From: Taudactylus pleione
Lineage: Eukaryota; Chordata; Amphibia; Anura; Myobatrachidae
Assembly: GCA_031769625.1 (NCBI GenBank)
Contig: JAUIMM010000890.1
Location: 124,001-188,000, forward strand
Length of the DNA stretch: 64,000 nt
Direction: 5' to 3'
Shown: positions 1 to 16,000 of the stretch, in pieces
How positions within the stretch are numbered: position 1 is the first letter of the stretch
Layout: every line of letters starts with the position of its first letter
Translations under genes and position numbers: made by a program
Notes under the pieces: generated by a model
Seen by the model: only the letters and a program-made list of their open reading frames with translations
Database searches by the model: none
Told to the model about the DNA's origin: nothing

Positions 1-3000
1 ACATTAGGGGGTAATAGGTGCAGTATCCCCTTCATATGCAGTACCTGACCACTAGGGGGTAATAGGTGCAGTATCCCCTTCATATGCAGGGCCTGACCAC
101 TAGGGGGTAATAGGTGCAGTGTCCCCTTCATATGCAGGTCCTGACCACTAGGGGGTAATAGGTGCAGTCTCCCATCATATGCAGGACCTGACCACTAGGG
201 GGTAATAGGTGCAGTCTCCCCTTCATATACAGGACCTGACCACTAGGGGGTAATAGGTGCAGTGTCCCCTTCATATGCAGGGCCTGACCACTAGGGGGTA
301 ATAGGTGCAGTATCCCCTTCATATGCAGGACCTGACCACTAGGGGGTAATAGGTGCAGTCTCCCCTTCATATGCAGGACCTGACCACTAAGTGGTAATAG
401 GTGCAGTCTCCCCTTCATATGCACGGCCTGACCACTAGGGGGTAATAGGTGCAGTCTCCCCTTCATATGCAGGACCTGACCACTAGGGGGTAATAGGTGC
501 AGTGTCCCCTTCATATGCAGGGCCTGACCAGTAGGTGGTAATAGGTGCAGTCTCCCCTTCATATGCAGGGCCTGACCACTAGGGGGTAATAGGTGCAGTG
601 TCCCCTTCATATGCAGGACCTGACCTCTAAGGGGTAATAGGTGCAGTGTCCCCTTCATATGCAGGACCTGACCACTACGGAGTAATAGGTGCAGTATCCC
701 CTTCATATGCAGGACCTGACCACTAGGGGGTAATAGGTGCAGTCTTCCCTTCATATGCAGGACCTGACCACTAGGGGGTAATAGGTGCAGTATCCCCTTC
801 ATATGCAGGGCCTGACCACTAGGGGGTAATAGGTGCAGTGTCCCCTTCATATGCAGGGCCTGACCACTAGGGGGTAATAGGTGCAGTATCCCCTTCATAT
901 GCAGGGCCTGACCACTAGGGGGTAATAGGTGCAGTCTCCCTTCATATGCAGGACCTGACCACTAGGGGGTAATAGGTGCAGTCTCCCTTCATATGCAGGA
1001 CCTGACCACTAGGGGGTAATAGGTGCAGTCTCCCCTTCATATGCAGGACCTGACCACTAGGGGGTAATAGGTGCAGTCTCCCCTTCATTTGCAGGGCCTG
1101 ACCACTAGGGGGTAATAGGTGCAGTATCCCCTTCATATGCAGGACCTGACCACTAGGGGTCTAATAGGTGTAGTCTCCCCTTCATATGCAGGACCTGACC
1201 ACTAGGGGGTAATAGGTGCAGTCTCCCCTTCATATGCAGAGCCTGACCACTAGGTGGTAATAGGTGCAGTATCCCCTTCATATGCAGGGCCTGACCAGTA
1301 GGTGGTAATAGGTGCAGTGTCCCCTTCATATGCAGGACCTGACCACTAGGGGGTAATAGGTGCAGTATCCCCTTCATATGCAGGGCCTGACCACTTGGGG
1401 GTAATATTTGCAGTCTCCCTTCATATGCAGGACCTGACCAATAGGGGGTAATAGGTGCAGTGTCCCCTTCATTTGCAGGGCCTGACCACTAGGGGGTAAT
1501 AGGTGCAGTATCCCCTTCATATGCAGGACCTGACCACTAGGGGTCTAATAGGTGTAGTCTCCCCTTCATATGCAGGACCTGACCACTTGGGGGTAATAGG
1601 TGCAGTCTCCGCATCATATGCAGGACCTGACCACAATGGGGTAATAGGTGCAGTCTCCCCTTCATATGCAGGACCTGACCACTAGGGGGTAATAGGTGCA
1701 GTATCCCCTTCATATGCAGGGCCTGACCACTCTGGGGTAATAGGTGCAGTATCCCCTTCATATGCAGGGCCTGACCACTAGGGGGTAATAGGTGCAGTCT
1801 CCCATCATATGCAGGACCTGACCACTAGGGGGTAATAGGTGCAGTATCCCCTTCATATGCAGGGCCTGACCACTAGGTGGTAATAGGTGCAGTATCCCCT
1901 TCATATGCAGGACCTGACCACTAGGGGGTAATAGGTGCAGTATCCCCTTCATATGCAGGGCCTGACCACTAGGTGGTAATAGGTGCAGTATCCCCTTCAT
2001 ATGCAGGACCTGACCACTAGGGAGTAATAGGTGCAGTCCCCCCTTCATATGCAGGACCTTACCACTTGGGGGTAATAGGTGCAGTCTCCGCTTCATATGC
2101 AGGACCTGACCACTAGGGGGTAATAGGTGCAGTCTCTGCTTCATATGCAGGACCTGACCACTAGGGGTAATAGGTGCAGTATCCCCTTCATATGCAGGAC
2201 CTGACCACTAGGGGTCTAATAGGTGCAGTTTCCCCTTCATATGCAGGACCTGACCACTATGGGTCTAATAGGTGCAGTCTCCCCTTCATATGCAGGACCT
2301 GACCACTAGGGGGTAATAGGTGCAGTATCCCCTTCATATGCAGGGCCTGACCACTAGGGGGTAATAGGTGCAGTCTCCCTTCATATGCAGGACCTGACCA
2401 CTTGGGGGTAATAGGTGCAGTGTCCCCTTCATATGCAGGACCTTACCACTTGGGGGTAATAGGTGCAGTCTCCGCTTCATATGCAGGACCTGACCACTAG
2501 GGGGTAATAGGTGCAGTCTCCGCTTCATATGCAGGACCTGACCACTAGGGGGTAATAGGTGCAGTATCCCCTTCATATGCAGGACCTGACCACTAGGGGT
2601 CTAATAGGTGCAGTTTCCCCTTCATATGCAGGACCTGACCACTAGGGGTCTAATATGTGCAGTCTCCCCTTCATATGCAGGACCTGACCACTAGGGGGTA
2701 ATAGGTGCAGTATCCCCTTCATATGCAGGGCCTGACCACTAGGGGGTAATAGGTGCAGTCTCCCTTCATATGCAGGACCTGACCACTTGGGGGTAATAAG
2801 TGCAGTGTCCCCTTCATATGCAGGACCTGACCACTAGGGGGTAATAGGTGCAGTCTCCCCTTCATATGCAGGACCTGACCACTAGGGGGTAATAGGTGCA
2901 GTGTCCCCTTCACATGCAGGACCTGACCACTAGGGGGTAATAGGTGCAGTATCCCCTTCATATGCAGGGCCTGACCACTTGGGGGTAATATTTGCAGTCT

Positions 3001-6000
3001 CCCTTCATATGCAGGACCTGACCACTAGGGGGTAATAGGTGCAGTGTCCCCTTCATATGCAGGACCTGACCACTAGGGGGTAATAGGTGCAGTATCCCCT
3101 TCATATGCAGGGCCTGACCACTAGGGGGTAAAATGTGCAGTGTCCCCTTCATATGCAGGACCTGACCACTAGGGGGTAATAGGTGCAGTGTCCCCTTCAT
3201 ATGCAGGACCTGACCACTAGGGGGTAATAGGTGCAGTCTCCCTTCATATGCAGGACCTGACCACTGGGGGTAATAGGTGCAGTCTCCCCTTCATATGCAG
3301 GACCTGACCACTAGGGGGTAATAGGTGCAGTGTCCCCTTCATATGCAGGACCTGACCTCTACGGGGTAATAGGTGCAGTGTCCCCTTCATATGCAGGGCC
3401 TGACCACTAGGGGGTAATAGGTGCAGTATCCCCTTCATATGCAGGACCTGACCACTAGGGGGTAATAGGTGCAGTCTCCCCTTCATATGCAGGACCTGAC
3501 CACTAGGGGGTAATAGGTGCAGTGTCCCCTTCTTATGCAGGGCCTGACCAGTAGGTGGTAATAGGTGCAGTCTCCCCTTCATATGCAGGGCCTGACCACT
3601 AGGGGGTAATAGGTGCAGTGTCCCCTTCATATGCAGGACCTGACCACTAGGGGGTAATAGGTGCAGTATCCCCTTCATATGCAGGACCTGACCACTAGGG
3701 GGTAATAGGTGCAGTCTCCCCTTCATATGCAGGACCTGACCACTAGGGGGTAATAGGTGCAGTATCCCCTTCATATGCAGGGCCTGACCACTAGGGGGTA
3801 ATAGGTGCAGTGTCCCCTTCATATGCAGGACCTGACCACTGGGGGTAATAGGTGCAGTATCCCCTTCATATGCAGGACCTGACCACTAGGTGGTAATAGG
3901 TGCAGTGTCCCCTTCATATGCAGGGCCTGACCACTAGGGGGTAATAGGTGCAGTGTCCCCTTCATATGCAGGACCTGACCACTAGGGGGTAATAGGTGCA
4001 GTATCCCCTTCATATGCAGGGCCTGACCACTAGGGGGTAATAGGTGCAGTGTCCCCTTCATATGCAGGACCTGACCACTAGGGGGTAATAGGTGCAGTAT
4101 CCCCTTCATATGCACGGCCTGACCACTAGGGGGTAATAGGTGCAGTCTCCCCTTCATATGCAGGACCTGACCACTAGGGGGTAATAGGTGCAGTGTCCCC
4201 TTCATATGCAGGGCCTGACCAGTAGGTGGTAATAGGTGCAGTCTCCCCTTCATATGCAGGGCCTGACCACTAGGGGGTAATAGGTGCAGTGTCCCCTTCA
4301 TATGCAGGACCTGACCACTAGGGGGTAATAGGTGCAGTGTCCCCTTCATATGCAGGACCTGACCACTAGGGGGTAATAGGTGCAGTATCCCCTTCATATG
4401 CAGGACCTGACCACTAGGGGGTAATAGGTGCAGTCTTCCCTTCATATGCAGGACCTGACCACTAGGGGGTAATAGGTGCAGTATCCCCTTCATATGCAGG
4501 GCCTGACCACTAGGGGTAATAGGTGCAGTGTCCCCTTCATATGCAGGGCCTGACCACTAGGGAGTAATAGGTGCAGTATCCCCTTCATATGCAGGACCTG
4601 ACCACTAGGGGGTAATAGGTGCAGTCTCCCCTTCATATGCAGGACCTGACCACTAGGTGGTAATAGGTGCAGTCTCCCCTTCATATGCAGGACCTGACCA
4701 CTAGGGGGTAATAGGTGCAGTGTCCCCTTCATATGCAGGGCCTGACCACTTGGGGGTAATATTTGCAGTCTCCCTTCATATGCAGGACCTGACCACTAGG
4801 GGGTAATAGGTGCAGTCTCCCCTTCATATGCAGGGCCTGACCACTAGGGGGTAATAGGTGCAGTATCCCCTTCATATGCAGGAGCTGACCACTAGGGGGT
4901 AATAGGTGCAGTCTCCCCTTCATTTGCAGGGCCTGACCACTAGGGGGTAATAGGTGCAGTATCCCCTTCATATGCAGGACCTGACCAGTAGGGGTCTAAT
5001 AGGTGTAGTCTCCCCTTCATATGCAGGACCTGACCACTAGGGGGTAATAGGTGCAGTCTCCCCTTCATATGCAAAGCCTGACCACTAGGTGGTAATAGGT
5101 GCAGTATCCCCTTCATATGTAGGGCCTGACCAGTAGGTGGTAATAGGTGCAGTCTCCCCTTCATATGCAGGACCTGACCACTAGGGGGTAATAGGTGCAG
5201 TGTCCCCTTCATATGCAGGGCCTGACCACTTGGGGGTAATATTTGCAGTCTCCCTTCATATGCAGGACCTGACCACTAGGGGGTAATAGGTGCAGTCTCC
5301 CCTTCATATGCAGGGCCTGACCACTAGGGGTAATAGGTGCAGTATCCCCTTCATATGCAGGAGCTGACCACTAGGGGGTAATAGGTGCAGTCTCCCCTTC
5401 ATTTGCAGGGCCTGACCACTAGGGGGTAATAGGTGCAGTATCCCCTTCATATGCAGGACCTGACCACTAGGGGTCTAATAGGTGAAGTCTCCCCTTCATA
5501 TGCAGGACCTGACCACTAGGGGGTAATAGGTGCAGTCTCCCCTTCATATGCAGAGCCTGACCACTAGGTGGTAATAGGTGCAGTATCCCCTTCATATGCA
5601 GGGCCTGACCAGTAGGTGGTAATAGGTGCAGTGTCCCCTTCATATGCAGGACCTGACCACTAGGGGGTAATAGGTGCAGTATCCCCTTCATAAGCAGGGC
5701 CTGACCACTTGGGGGTAATATTTGCAGTCTCCCTTCATATGCAGGACCTGACCACTAGGGGGTAATAGGTGCAGTGTCCCCTTCATATGCAGGATCTGAC
5801 CACTAGGGGGTAATAGGTGCAGTATCCCCTTCATATGCAGGGCCTGACCAGTAGGTGGTAATAGGTGCAGTGTCCCCTTCATATGCAGGACCTGACCACT
5901 AGGGGGTAATAGGTGCAGTATCCCCTTCATATGCAGGGCCTGACCACTTGGGGGTAATATTTGCAGTCTCCCTTCATATGCAGGACCTGACCACTAGGGG

Positions 6001-7063
6001 GTAATAGGTGCAGTGTCCCCTTCATATGCAGGACCTGACCACTAGGGGGTAATAGGTGCAGTATCCCCTTCATATGCAGGGCCTGACCACTAGGGGGTAA
6101 TAGGTGCAGTGTCCCCTTCATATGCAGGACCGGACCACTAGGGGGTAATAGGTGCAGTATCCCCTTCATATGCAGGGCCTGACCACTAGGGGGTAATAGG
6201 TGCAGTCTCCCTTCATATGCAGGACCTGACCACTAGGGGGTAATAGGTGCAGTCTCCCCTTCATATGCAGGACCTGACCACTAGGGGGTAATAGGTGCAG
6301 TGTCCCCTTCATATGCAGGACCTGACCACTAGGGGGTAATAGGTGCAGTATCCCCTTCATATGCAGGGCCTGACCACTAGGGGGTAATAGGTGCAGTCTC
6401 CCTTCATATGCAGGACCTGACCACTAGGGGGTAATAGGTGCAGTCTCCCCTTCATATGCAGGACCTGACCACTAGGGGGTAATAGTTGCAGTGTCCCCTT
6501 CATATGCAGGGCCTGACCACTAGGGGGTAATAGGTGCAGTCTCCGCTTCATATGCAGGGCCTGACCACTAGGGGGTAATAGGTGCAGTATCCCCTTCATA
6601 TGCAGGACCTGACCACTAGGGGGTAATAGGTGCAGTCTCCCCTTCATATGCAGGACCTGACCACTAGGGGGTAATAGGTGCAGTCTCCCCTTCATATGCA
6701 CGGCCTGACCACTAGGGGGTAATAGGTGCAGTCTCCACTTCATATGCAGGACCTGACCACTAGGGGGTAATAGGTGCAGTGTCCCCTTCATATGCAGGGC
6801 CTGACCAGTAGGTGGTAATAGGTGCAGTGTCCCCTTCATATGCAGGGCCAGACCACTAGGGGCTAATAGGTGCAGTGTCCCCTTCATATGCAGGACCTGA
6901 CCACTAGGGGGTAATAGGTGCAGTATCCCCTTCATATGCAGGACCTGACCACTAGGGGGTAATAGGTGCAGTATCCCCTTCATATGCAGGGCCTGACCAC
7001 TAGGGGGTAATAGGTGCAGTGTCCCCTTCATATGCAGGACCTGACCACTAGGGGGTAATAGGT

Positions 7064-10000
7064 GCAGTCTCCCATCATATGCAGGACCTGACCACTAGGT
7101 GGTAATAGGTGCAGTGTCCCCTTCATATGCAGGGCCTGACCACTAGGGGGTAATAGGTGCAGTGTCCCCTTCATATGCAGGACCTGACCACTAGGGGGTA
7201 ATAGGTGCAGTTCCCCTTCATATGCAGGGCCTGACCACTAGGGGGTTATAGGTGCAGTCTCCCTTCATATGCTGGACCTGACCACTAGGGGGTAATAGGT
7301 GCAGTCTCCCCTTCATATGCAGGACCTGACCACTAGGTGGTAATAGGTGCAGTATCCCCTTCATATGCAGGGCCTGACCACTAGGGGGTAATAGGTGCAG
7401 TGTCCCCTTCATGTGCAGGACCTGACCACTAGGGGGTAATAGGTGCAGTATCCCCTTCATATGCAGGGCCTGACCACTAGGGGGTAATAGGTGCAGTCTC
7501 CCTTCATATGCAGGACCTGACCACTAGGGGGTAATAGGTGCAGTCTCCCCTTCATATACAGGACCTGACCACTAGGGGGTAATAGGTGCAGTGTCCCCTT
7601 CATATGCAGGGCCTGACCACTAGGGGGTAATAGGTGCAGTATCCCCTTCATATGCAGGACCTGACCACTAGGGGGTAATAGGTGCAGTGTCCCCTTCATA
7701 TGCAGGACCTGACCACTAAGTGGTAATAGGTGCAGTCTCCCCTTCATATGCACGGCCTGACCACTAGGGGGTAATAGGTGCAGTCTCCCCTTCATATGCA
7801 GGACCTGACCACTAGGGGGTAATAGGTGCAGTGTCCCCTTCATATGCAGGGCCTGACCAGTAGGTGGTAATAGGTGCAGTCTCCCCTTCATATGCAGGGC
7901 CTGACCACTAGGGGGTAATAGGTGCAGTGTCCCCTTCATATGCAGGACCTGACCTCTAAGGGGTAATAGGTGCAGTGTCCCCTTCATATGCAGGACCTGA
8001 CCACTAGGGGGTAATAGGTGCAGTATCCCCTTCATATGCAGGACCTGACCACTAGGGGGTAATAGGTGCCGTCTTCCCTTCATATGCAGGACCTGACCAC
8101 TAGGGGGTAATAGGTGCAGTATCCCCTTCATATGCAGGGCCTGACCACTAGGGGGTAATAGGTGCAGTGTCCCCTTCATATGCAGGGCCTGACCACTAGG
8201 GGGTAATAGGTGCAGTATCCCCTTCATATGCAGGGCCTGACCACTAGGGGGTAATAGGTGCAGTCTCCCTTCATATGCAGGACCTGACCACTAGGGGGTA
8301 ATAGGTGCAGTCTCCCTTCATATGCAGGACCTGACCACTAGGGGGTAATAGGTGCAGTCTCCCCTTCATATGCAGGACCTGACCACTAGGGGGTAATAGG
8401 TGCAGTCTCCCCTTCATTTGCAGGGCCTGACCACTAGGGGGTAATAGGTGCAGTATCCCCTTCATATGCAGGACCTGACCACTAGGGGTCTAATAGGTGT
8501 AGTCCCCCCTTCATATGCAGGACCTGACCACTAGGGGGTAATAGGTGCAGTCTCCCCTTCATATGCAGAGCCTGACCACTAGGTGGTAATAGGTGCAGTA
8601 TCCCCTTCATATGCAGGGCCTGACCAGTAGGTGGTAATAGGTGCAGTGTCCCCTTCATATGCAGGACCTGACCACTAGGGGGTAATAGGTGCAGTATCCC
8701 CTTCATATGCAGGGCCTGACCACTTGGGGGTAATATTTGCAGTCTCCCTTCATATGCAGGACCTGACCACTAGGGGGTAATAGGTGCAGTGTCCCCTTCA
8801 TATGCAGGACCTGACCACTAGGGGGTAATAGGTGCAGTATCCCCTTCATATGCAGGGCCTGACCACTAGGGGGTAATAGGTGCAGTGTCCCCTTCATATG
8901 CAGGACCTGACCACTAGGGGGTAATAGGTGCAGTATCCCCTTCATATGCAGGGCCTGACCACTAGGGGGTAATAGGTGCAGTCTCCCTTCATATGCAGGA
9001 CCTGACCACTAAGGGGTAATAGGTGCATTCTCCCCTTCATATGCAGGACCTGACCACTAGGGGGTAATAGGTGCAGTGTACCCTTCATATGCAGGACCTG
9101 ACCACTAGGGGGTAATAGGTGCAGTATCCCCTTCATATGCAGGGGCTGACCACTAGGGGGTAATAGGTGCAGTATCCCCTTCATATGCAGGGCCTGACCA
9201 GTAGGTGGTAATAGGTGCAGTGTCCCCTGCATATGCAGGACCTGACCACTAGGGGGTAATAGGTGCAGTATCCCCTTCATAAGCTGGGCCTGACCACTTG
9301 GGGGTAATATTTGCAGTCTCCCTTCATATGCAGGACCTGACCACTAGGGGGTAATAGGTGCAGTGTCCCCTTCATATGCAGGATCTGACCACTAGGGGGT
9401 AATAGGTGCAGTATCCCCTTCATATGCAGGGCCTGACCAGTAGGTGGTAATAGGTGCAGTGTCCCCTTCATATGCAGGACCTGACCACTAGGGGGTAATA
9501 GGTGCAGTATCCCCTTCATATGCAGGGCCTGACCACTTGGGGGTAATATTTGCAGTCTCCCTTCATATGCAGGACCTGACCACTAGGGGGTAATAGGTGC
9601 AGTGTCCCCTTCATATGCAGGACCTGACCACTAGGGGGTAATAGGTGCAGTATCCCCTTCATATGCAGGGCCTGACCACTAGGGGGTAATAGGTGCAGTG
9701 TCCCCTTCATATGCAGGACCGGACCACTAGGGGGTAATAGGTGCAGTATCCCCTTCATATGCAGAGCCTGACCACTAGGGGGTAATAGGTGCAGTCTCCC
9801 TTCATATGCAGGACCTGACCACTAGGGGGTAATAGGTGCAGTCTCCCCTTCATATGCAGGACCTGACCACTAGGGGGTAATAGGTGCAGTGTCCCCTTCA
9901 TATGCAGGACCTGACCACTAGGGGGTAATAGGTGCAGTATCCGCTTCATATGCAGGGCCTGACCACTAGGGGGTAATAGGTGCAGTCTCCCTTCATATGC

Positions 10001-13000
10001 AGGACCTGACCACTAGGGGGTAATAGGTGCAGTCTCCCCTTCATATGCAGGACCTGACCACTAGTGGGTAATAGTTGCAGTGTCCCCTTCATATGCAGGG
10101 CCTGACCACTAGGGGGTAATAGGTGCAGTCTCCGCTTCATATGCAGGGCCTGACCACTAGGGGGTAATAGGTGCAGTATCCCCTTCATATGCAGGACCTG
10201 ACCACTAGGGGGTAATAGGTGCAGTCTCCCCTTCATATGCAGGACCTGACCACTAGGGGGTAATAGGTGCAGTCTCCCCTTCATATGCACGGCCTGACCA
10301 CTAGGGGGTAATAGGTGCAGTCTCCACTTCATATGCAGGACCTGACCACTAGGGGGTAATAGGTGCAGTGTCCCCTTCATATGCAGGGCCTGACCAGTAG
10401 GTGGTAATAGGTGCAGTGTCCCCTTCATATGCAGGGCCTGACCACTAGGGGCTAATAGGTGCAGTGTCCCCTTCATATGCAGGACCTGACCACTAGGGGG
10501 TAATAGGTGCAGTATCCCCTTCATATGCAGGACCTGACCACTAGGGGGTAATAGGTGCAGTATCCCCTTCATATGCAGGGCCTGACCACTAGGGGGTAAT
10601 AGGTGCAGTGTCCCCTTCATATGCAGGACCTGACCACTAGGGGGTAATAAGTGCAGTCTCCCATCATATGCAGGACCTGACCACTAGGTGGTAATAGGTG
10701 CAGTGTCCCCTTCATATGCAGGGCCTGACCACTAGGGGGTAATAGGTGCAGTGTCCCCTTCATATGCAGGACCTGACCACTAGGGGGTAATAGGTGCAGT
10801 TCCCCTTCATATGCAGGGCCTGACCACTAGGGGGTTATAGGTGCAGTCTCCCTTCATATGCTGGACCTGACCACTAGGGGGTAATAGGTGCAGTCTCCCC
10901 TTCATATGCAGGACCTGACCACTAGGTGGTAATAGGTGCAGTATCCCCTTCATATGCAGGGCCTGACCACTAGGGGGTAATAGGTGCAGTGTCCCCTTCA
11001 TGTGCAGGACCTGACCACTAGGGGGTAATAGGTGCAGTGTCCCCTTCATGTGCAGGACCTGACCACTAGGGGGTAATAGGTGCAGTATCCCCTTCATATG
11101 CAGGGCCTGACCACTAGGGGGTAATAGGTGCAGTCTCCCTTCATATGCAGGACCTGACCACTAGGGGGTAATAGGTGCAGTCTCCCCTTCATATACAGGA
11201 CCTGACCACTAGGGGGTAATAGGTGCAGTGTCCCCTTCATATGCAGGGCCTGACCACTAGGGGGTAATAGGTGCAGTATCCCCTTCATATGCAGGACCTG
11301 ACCACTAGGGGGTAATAGGTGCAGTCTCCCCTTCATATGCAGGACCTGACCACTAAGTGGTAATAGGTGCAGTCTCCCCTTCATATGCACGGCCTGACCA
11401 CTAGGGGGTAATAGGTGCAGTCTCCCCTTCATATGCAGGACCTGACCACTAGGGGGTAATAGGTGCAGTGTCCCCTTCATATGCAGGGCCTGACCAGTAG
11501 GTGGTAATAGGTGCAGTCTCCCCTTCATATGCAGGGCCTGACCACTAGGGGGTAATAGGTGCAGTGTCCCCTTCATATGCAGGACCTGACCTCTAAGGGG
11601 TAATAGGTGCAGTGTCCCCTTCATATGCAGGACCTGACCACTAGGGGGTAATAGGTGCAGTCTTCCCTTCATATGCAGGACCTGACCACTAGGGGGTAAT
11701 AGGTGCAGTATCCCCTTCATATGCAGGGCTGACCACTAGGGGGTAATAGGTGCAGTGTCCCCTTCATATGCAGGGCCTGACCACTAGGGGGTAATAGGTG
11801 CAGTATCCCCTTCATATGCAGGGCCTGACCACTAGGGGGTAATAGGTGCAGTCTCCCTTCATATGCAGGACCTGACCACTAGGGGGTAATAGGTGCAGTC
11901 TCCCTTCATATGCAGGACCTGACCACTAGGGGGTAATAGGTGCAGTCTCCCCTTCATATGCAGGACCTGACCACTAGGGGGTAATAGGTGCAGTCTCCCA
12001 TCATATGCAGGACCTGACCACTAGGTGGTAATAGGTGCAGTGTCCCCTTCATATGCAGGGCCTGACCACTAGGGGGTAATAGGTGCAGTGTCCCCTTCAT
12101 ATGCAGGACCTGACCACTAGGGGGTAATAGGTGCAGTTCCCCTTCATATGCAGGGCCTGACCACTAGGGGGTTATAGGTGCAGTCTCCCTTCATATGCTG
12201 GACCTGACCACTAGGGGGTAATAGGTGCAGTCTCCCCTTCATATGCAGGACCTGACCACTAGGTGGTAATAGGTGCAGTATCCCCTTCATATGCAGGGCC
12301 TGACCACTAGGGGGTAATAGGTGCAGTGTCCCCTTCATGTGCAGGACCTGACCACTAGGGGGTAATAGGTGCAGTATCCCCTTCATATGCAGGGCCTGAC
12401 CACTAGGGGGTAATAGGTGCAGTCTCCCTTCATATGCAGGACCTGACCACTAGGGGGTAATAGGTGCAGTCTCCCCTTCATATACAGGACCTGACCACTA
12501 GGGGGTAATAGGTGCAGTGTCCCCTTCATATGCAGGGCCTGACCACTAGGGGGTAATAGGTGCAGTATCCCCTTCATATGCAGGACCTGACCACTAGGGG
12601 GTAATAGGTGCAGTGTCCCCTTCATATGCAGGACCTGACCACTAAGTGATAATAGGTGCAGTCTCCCCTTCATATGCACGGCCTGACCACTAGGGGGTAA
12701 TAGGTGCAGTCTCCCCTTCATATGCAGGACCTGACCACTAGGGGGTAATAGGTGCAGTGTCCCCTTCATATGCAGGGCCTGACCAGTAGGTGGTAATAGG
12801 TGCAGTCTCCCCTTCATATGCAGGGCCTGACCACTAGGGGGTAATAGGTGCAGTGTCCCCTTCATATGCAGGACCTGACCTCTAAGGGGTAATAGGTGCA
12901 GTGTCCCCTTCATATGCAGGACCTGACCACTAGGGGGTAATAGGTGCAGTATCCCCTTCATATGCAGGACCTGACCACTAGGGGGTAATAGGTGCCGTCT

Positions 13001-16000
13001 TCCCTTCATATGCAGGACCTGACCACTAGGGGGTAATAGGTGCAGTATCCCCTTCATATGCAGGGCCTGACCACTAGGGGGTAATAGGTGCAGTGTCCCC
13101 TTCATATGCAGGGCCTGACCACTAGGGGGTAATAGGTGCAGTATCCCCTTCATATGCAGGGCCTGACCACTAGGGGGTAATAGGTGCAGTCTCCCTTCAT
13201 ATGCAGGACCTGACCACTAGGGGGTAATAGGTGCAGTCTCCCTTCATATGCAGGACCTGACCACTAGGGGGTAATAGGTGCAGTCTCCCCTTCATATGCA
13301 GGACCTGACCACTAGGGGGTAATAGGTGCAGTCTCCCCTTCATTTGCAGGGCCTGACCACTAGGGGGTAATAGGTGCAGTATCCCCTTCATATGCAGGAC
13401 CTGACCACTAGGGGTCTAATAGGTGTAGTCTCCCCTTCATATGCAGGACCTGACCACTAGGGGGTAATAGGTGCAGTCTCCCCTTCATATGCAGAGCCTG
13501 ACCACTAGGTGGTAATAGGTGCAGTATCCCCTTCATATGCAGGGCCTGACCAGTAGGTGGTAATAGGTGCAGTGTCCCCTTCATATGCAGGACCTGACCA
13601 CTAGGGGGTAATAGGTGCAGTATCCCCTTCATATGCAGGGCCTGACCACTTGGGGGTAATATTTGCAGTCTCCCTTCATATGCAGGACCTGACCACTAGG
13701 GGGTAATAGGTGCAGTGTCCCCTTCATATGCAGGACCTGACCACTAGGGGGTAATAGGTGCAGTATCCCCTTCATATGCAGGGCCTGACCACTAGGGGGT
13801 AATAGGTGCAGTGTCCCCTTCATATGCAGGACCTGACCACTAGGGGGTAATAGGTGCAGTATCCCCTTCATATGCAGGGCCTGACCACTAGGGGGTAATA
13901 GGTGCAGTCTCCCTTCATATGCAGGACCTGACCACTAGGGGGTAATAGGTGCATTCTCCCCTTCATATGCAGGACCTGACCACTAGGGGGTAATAGGTGC
14001 AGTGTACCCTTCATATGCAGGACCTGACCACTAGGGGGTAATAGGTGCAGTATCCCCTTCATATGCAGGGCCTGACCACTAGGGGGTAATAGGTGCAGTA
14101 TCCCCTTCATATGCAGGGCCTGACCAGTAGGTGGTAATAGGTGCAGTGTCCCCTGCATATGCAGGACCTGACCACTAGGGGGTAATAGGTGCAGTATCCC
14201 CTTCATAAGCTGGGCCTGACCACTTGGGGGTAATATTTGCAGTCTCCCTTCATATGCAGGACCTGACCACTAGGGGGTAATAGGTGCAGTGTCCCCTTCA
14301 TATGCAGGATCTGACCACTAGGGGGTAATAGGTGCAGTATCCCCTTCATATGCAGGGCCTGACCAGTAGGTGGTAATAGGTGCAGTGTCCCCTTCATATG
14401 CAGGACCTGACCACTAGGGGGTAATAGGTGCAGTATCCCCTTCATATGCAGGGCCTGACCACTTGGGGGTAATATTTGCAGTCTCCCTTCATATGCAGGA
14501 CCTGACCACTAGGGGGTAATAGGTGCAGTGTCCCCTTCATATGCAGGACCTGACCACTAGGGGGTAATAGGTGCAGTATCCCCTTCATATGCAGGGCCTG
14601 ACCACTAGGGGGTAATAGGTGCAGTGTCCCCTTCATATGCAGGACCGGACCACTAGGGGGTAATAGGTGCAGTATCCCCTTCATATGCAGAGCCTGACCA
14701 CTAGGGGGTAATAGGTGCAGTCTCCCTTCATATGCAGGACCTGACCACTAGGGGGTAATAGGTGCAGTCTCCCCTTCATATGCAGGACCTGACCACTAGG
14801 GGGTAATAGGTGCAGTGTCCCCTTCATATGCAGGACCTGACCACTAGGGGGTAATAGGTGCAGTATCCGCTTCATATGCAGGGCCTGACCACTAGGGGGT
14901 AATAGGTGCAGTCTCCCTTCATATGCAGGACCTGACCACTAGGGGGTAATAGGTGCAGTCTCCCCTTCATATGCAGGACCTGACCACTAGTGGGTAATAG
15001 TTGCAGTGTCCCCTTCATATGCAGGGCCTGACCACTAGGGGGTAATAGGTGCAGTCTCCGCTTCATATGCAGGGCCTGACCACTAGGGGGTAATAGGTGC
15101 AGTATCCCCTTCATATGCAGGACCTGACCACTAGGGGGTAATAGGTGCAGTCTCCCCTTCATATGCAGGACCTGACCACTAGGGGGTAATAGGTGCAGTC
15201 TCCCCTTCATATGCACGGCCTGACCACTAGGGGGTAATAGGTGCAGTCTCCACTTCATATGCAGGACCTGACCACTAGGGGGTAATAGGTGCAGTGTCCC
15301 CTTCATATGCAGGGCCTGACCAGTAGGTGGTAATAGGTGCAGTGTCCCCTTCATATGCAGGGCCTGACCACTAGGGGCTAATAGGTGCAGTGTCCCCTTC
15401 ATATGCAGGACCTGACCACTAGGGGGTAATAGGTGCAGTATCCCCTTCATATGCAGGACCTGACCACTAGGGGGTAATAGGTGCAGTATCCCCTTCATAT
15501 GCAGGGCCTGACCACTAGGGGGTAATAGGTGCAGTGTCCCCTTCATATGCAGGACCTGACCACTAGGGGGTAATAAGTGCAGTCTCCCATCATATGCAGG
15601 ACCTGACCACTAGGTGGTAATAGGTGCAGTGTCCCCTTCATATGCAGGGCCTGACCACTAGGGGGTAATAGGTGCAGTGTCCCCTTCATATGCAGGACCT
15701 GACCACTAGGGGGTAATAGGTGCAGTTCCCCTTCATATGCAGGGCCTGACCACTAGGGGGTTATAGGTGCAGTCTCCCTTCATATGCTGGACCTGACCAC
15801 TAGGGGGTAATAGGTGCAGTCTCCCCTTCATATGCAGGACCTGACCACTAGGTGGTAATAGGTGCAGTATCCCCTTCATATGCAGGGCCTGACCACTAGG
15901 GGGTAATAGGTGCAGTGTCCCCTTCATGTGCAGGACCTGACCACTAGGGGGTAATAGGTGCAGTGTCCCCTTCATGTGCAGGACCTGACCACTAGGGGGT